Origin: Burkholderiales bacterium | GTDB lineage: Bacteria > Pseudomonadota > Gammaproteobacteria > Burkholderiales > SG8-39 | Reading direction: 5' to 3' | DNA length: 6,422 bases | NCBI GenBank assembly: GCA_020846575.1 | Contig: JADLDQ010000194.1 | Span: 1 to 6,422, forward strand | Shown: positions 5,401 to 6,422 of the stretch, one piece after another | Layout of the letters: each line of letters begins with the position of its first letter | How positions within the stretch are numbered: position 1 is the stretch's first letter | The notes under the pieces: generated by a model | Told to the model about the DNA's origin: nothing | Databases searched by the model: none | The model's input: only the letters and a program-made list of their open reading frames with translations | Made by a program: the position numbers and the translations under genes

Positions 5401-5462
5401 CCCCGCTGCCAGTTCGATTCTGCGCCTGGAGATCGAACCACAGACCATCGAAGGTAGAAGAA

Positions 5463-5484
5463 ATGTTCCGTTCATTCGTTCAAT
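5463..5484. repeat. Direct repeat R2, second copy of the abiE upstream repeat
   Basis: This is the second copy of R1 in the same orientation, 112 bp further upstream of abiEi (start to start). It differs from R1 only at two positions in 22 (T to C and G to C). It lies about 95 bp beyond the stop of the small DNA-binding protein gene at 5580, in the shared intergenic space. It could be a distal operator allowing looping, or one end of a small duplication or insertion whose filler is 5373-5462. Confidence 0.5.
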
Positions 5485-5579
5485 GTATGAATTGACTGAT
5501 GAGCCGGAACATGACTGCCCAGCTGCGCGGCAGGTAGCCTGCGCCATTCCGACGCCCATTTACACCCAATCCTCGCACC

Positions 5580-5825
5580 CTACGGTGCGTCGGCGACCAC
5601 GCCCACATCGGGGCGGCATGGACGCAGGTGATGCACTTCCCAGTGGAAGACATCCTCGATGCTGAAGCGCAGCACCTTGTCACTGCCCACCAGGTAGAAG
5701 GGAATACCAAGGCGCTTGCGAGCTTCGGCGGCGCGGAACCAGTAGACGGGAAGCCCGGTCATGGCCGCCATCGTCTTGTCATCGACGAACGTCTGGTCGC
5801 GTCGATTGCACTGCTGCTGCATCAT
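5580..5825 (-). CDS. Small AlpA/excisionase-like helix-turn-helix protein
   Basis: An 81-residue protein. QTFVDDKTMAAMTGLPVYWF (about residues 11-30), then RAAEARKRLGIPFYLVG and LRFSIEDVFHWE (to about 63), follows the MerR-like winged-helix pattern of AlpA/excisionase-type proteins carried by integrative elements and plasmids: a helix with M.G.....F, R...GIPFY..G, then RF...DV..W. Such proteins direct excision or regulate the integrase or neighbouring genes. The ATG at 5825 has no clear ribosome site, and the frame stays open upstream (SSPTAREDAIEQMM), up to a TAA near the IS end. The real start may therefore have been removed by the IS701-type insertion. It is on the same strand as abiEi, about 240 bp away, so it could be part of the same accessory module. 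The fold assignment is moderate and the role is inferred. Confidence 0.5.
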   Translation of the reverse strand: MMQQQCNRRDQTFVDDKTMAAMTGLPVYWFRAAEARKRLGIPFYLVGSDKVLRFSIEDVFHWEVHHLRPCRPDVGVVADAP

Positions 5826-5905
5826 CTGTTCGATGGCGTCTTCGCGCGCCGTCGGCGATGATTCGGATGAGGCTCGTCCCGCACTGGAACTCCACGCTGC
5901 TAGTC

Positions 5906-6422
5906 TTACTGTGTCATTAAGTTAATGGACGACATGACACGTCGGCAGCAGGGACAGATGGGTAGCTTTCGAACGAACAGCATGGCGACTTCGAGCCGCA
6001 TAGTGCGGATCGAGTCGGGCGTGTGTCGTTCAGGCCGCACGGGGAGAGCCACGCGGGATGAAGTTCCTGGGGCGCGGCGGGAGCTGCAACAGGCGCTCGC
6101 GCGAGCGGACGACAGAGTTGTTCTTGGCGCGGCCGGTCAGGCGCGCGCGCATCAGAAAGCCGTAGGCGGCTATGCTTAGAGTGGCGTGATGATGAAAGTC
6201 GCGCCAGTTGCGCCCCTCGTAGTGGCCGAGTCCGAGTTCTTGCTTCAGTTCCTGGTAGTCGCGCTCGATGCGCCAGCGCAGCTTGATCAGGCGAATCTGC
6301 TCTTTGAAGGCAATACTCGGCGCCAGAGTCGAGAGCCAGTATTTGATCGGTTCAGTCTCGGCCAGCGGCCACTCGATCACCAGCCACTCCTCGACGCGCA
6401 CTTCGTCACGATGTGCCGCCCG
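5906..6422 (-). pseudogene. IS701-family DDE transposase, partial and frameshifted
   Basis: The frame is open to the window edge (RAAHRDEVRVEEWLVIEW, then KYWLSTLAPSIAFKEQI and LRWRIERDYQELKQELGLG, then HYEGRNWRDFHHHATL). This is the C-terminal half of IS701-type transposases (DDE_5 endonuclease). The Glu of the DDE triad is expected in the RIERDYQELKQELGLGHYEG region. The frame stops at TGA 6030-6032 after RGSPRAA. The expected family ending continues one frame over: PVRPERHTPDSIRTM, then VAMLFVRKLPICPCC, stopping at TAA 5906-5908. The change corresponds to one extra base in the four-base G run 6041-6044 (CCCC in the gene). The GTG at 6401 is an internal codon, not the start, because the sequence upstream is clearly homologous. 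Confidence 0.85.
5911..5940. repeat. Inverted repeat near the IS701-type element end
   Basis: GTGTCAT (5911-5917) and ATGACAC (5934-5940) are a perfect 7-bp inverted repeat, enclosing ATTAA-G-TTAAT (5916-5926). It lies 7 bp inside the proposed IS boundary and overlaps the transposase stop. It could be a transposase binding site or a small hairpin at the IS tip that blocks outside transcription. Confidence 0.45.

Larger units (their letters stand above)
5904..6422 (-). mobile_element. IS701-family insertion sequence, one end in window, other end outside
   Basis: The transposase type and its end position place one IS boundary near 5904. There the minus strand reads TTAATGACACAGTAAGA followed by CTAG (5900-5903). 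IS701-family elements usually duplicate a 4-bp YTAR-type target, and CTAG fits. The other copy of the target and the matching terminal repeat lie beyond the window. Confidence 0.65.

Noticed and set aside
5342..5580. CRISPR-like array formed by the 22-bp repeats
   Set aside because: Only two copies with a 90-bp gap, no further units and no cas genes. The position fits an operator better.

Overview
The window is a mosaic of accessory DNA, very GC-rich, from what looks like a proteobacterium, plausibly a betaproteobacterium. That placement is inferred from base composition, the style of the PQQ/cytochrome dehydrogenase, the AbiE pair and the IS types; no ribosomal or core marker is present. Almost every segment is a fragment of something larger, and the joins between fragments are the main interest.

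Layout. (1) Positions 2-472 (+) hold the end of a quinohaemoprotein alcohol-dehydrogenase-type gene. Its PQQ-propeller sequence runs in frame straight into the C-terminal cytochrome c domain, so most of the propeller is missing. Its last codons and stop lie inside (2) a remnant of the 3' half of a tRNA-Thr(CGT) gene (458-502, - strand), the kind of scar left at an integrase attachment site. (3) About 380 bp without a convincing gene follows, carrying three copies of GTGTAAC and a hairpin. (4) 881-1780 (-) is a phage prohead protease with a C-terminal scaffold-like region and a likely nested scaffold start. It is preceded, with a TGATG overlap, by the C-terminal stub of another phage-type gene that is cut off near 1975-2010. 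(5) 2021-2218 (+) is the C-terminal end of a carbon-nitrogen hydrolase (nitrilase superfamily) gene, directly abutting (6) an IS91-family HUH/Y transposase (2211-3612, +) with two frameshifts. Short hairpins at 1982-1996 and 3867-3881 may mark the ends of that element. (7) 3885-5341 (-) is a complete AbiE-type toxin-antitoxin operon (abiEi then abiEii, ATGA overlap) with a near-perfect 22-bp direct repeat in its upstream region. (8) 5580-5825 (-) is a small excisionase/AlpA-like DNA-binding protein whose upstream side is cut by (9) an IS701-family element that starts near 5904 and runs off the window. Its transposase is also frameshifted.

How it fits together. The tRNA scar, phage head genes and phase-defence-type toxin-antitoxin pair fit an old integrated element (prophage or integrative element) that has decayed through insertion of at least two transposons. 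The only apparently intact functional units are the prohead protease gene, the AbiE operon and possibly the small DNA-binding protein. All homology calls are from recognised sequence motifs, without a database search.
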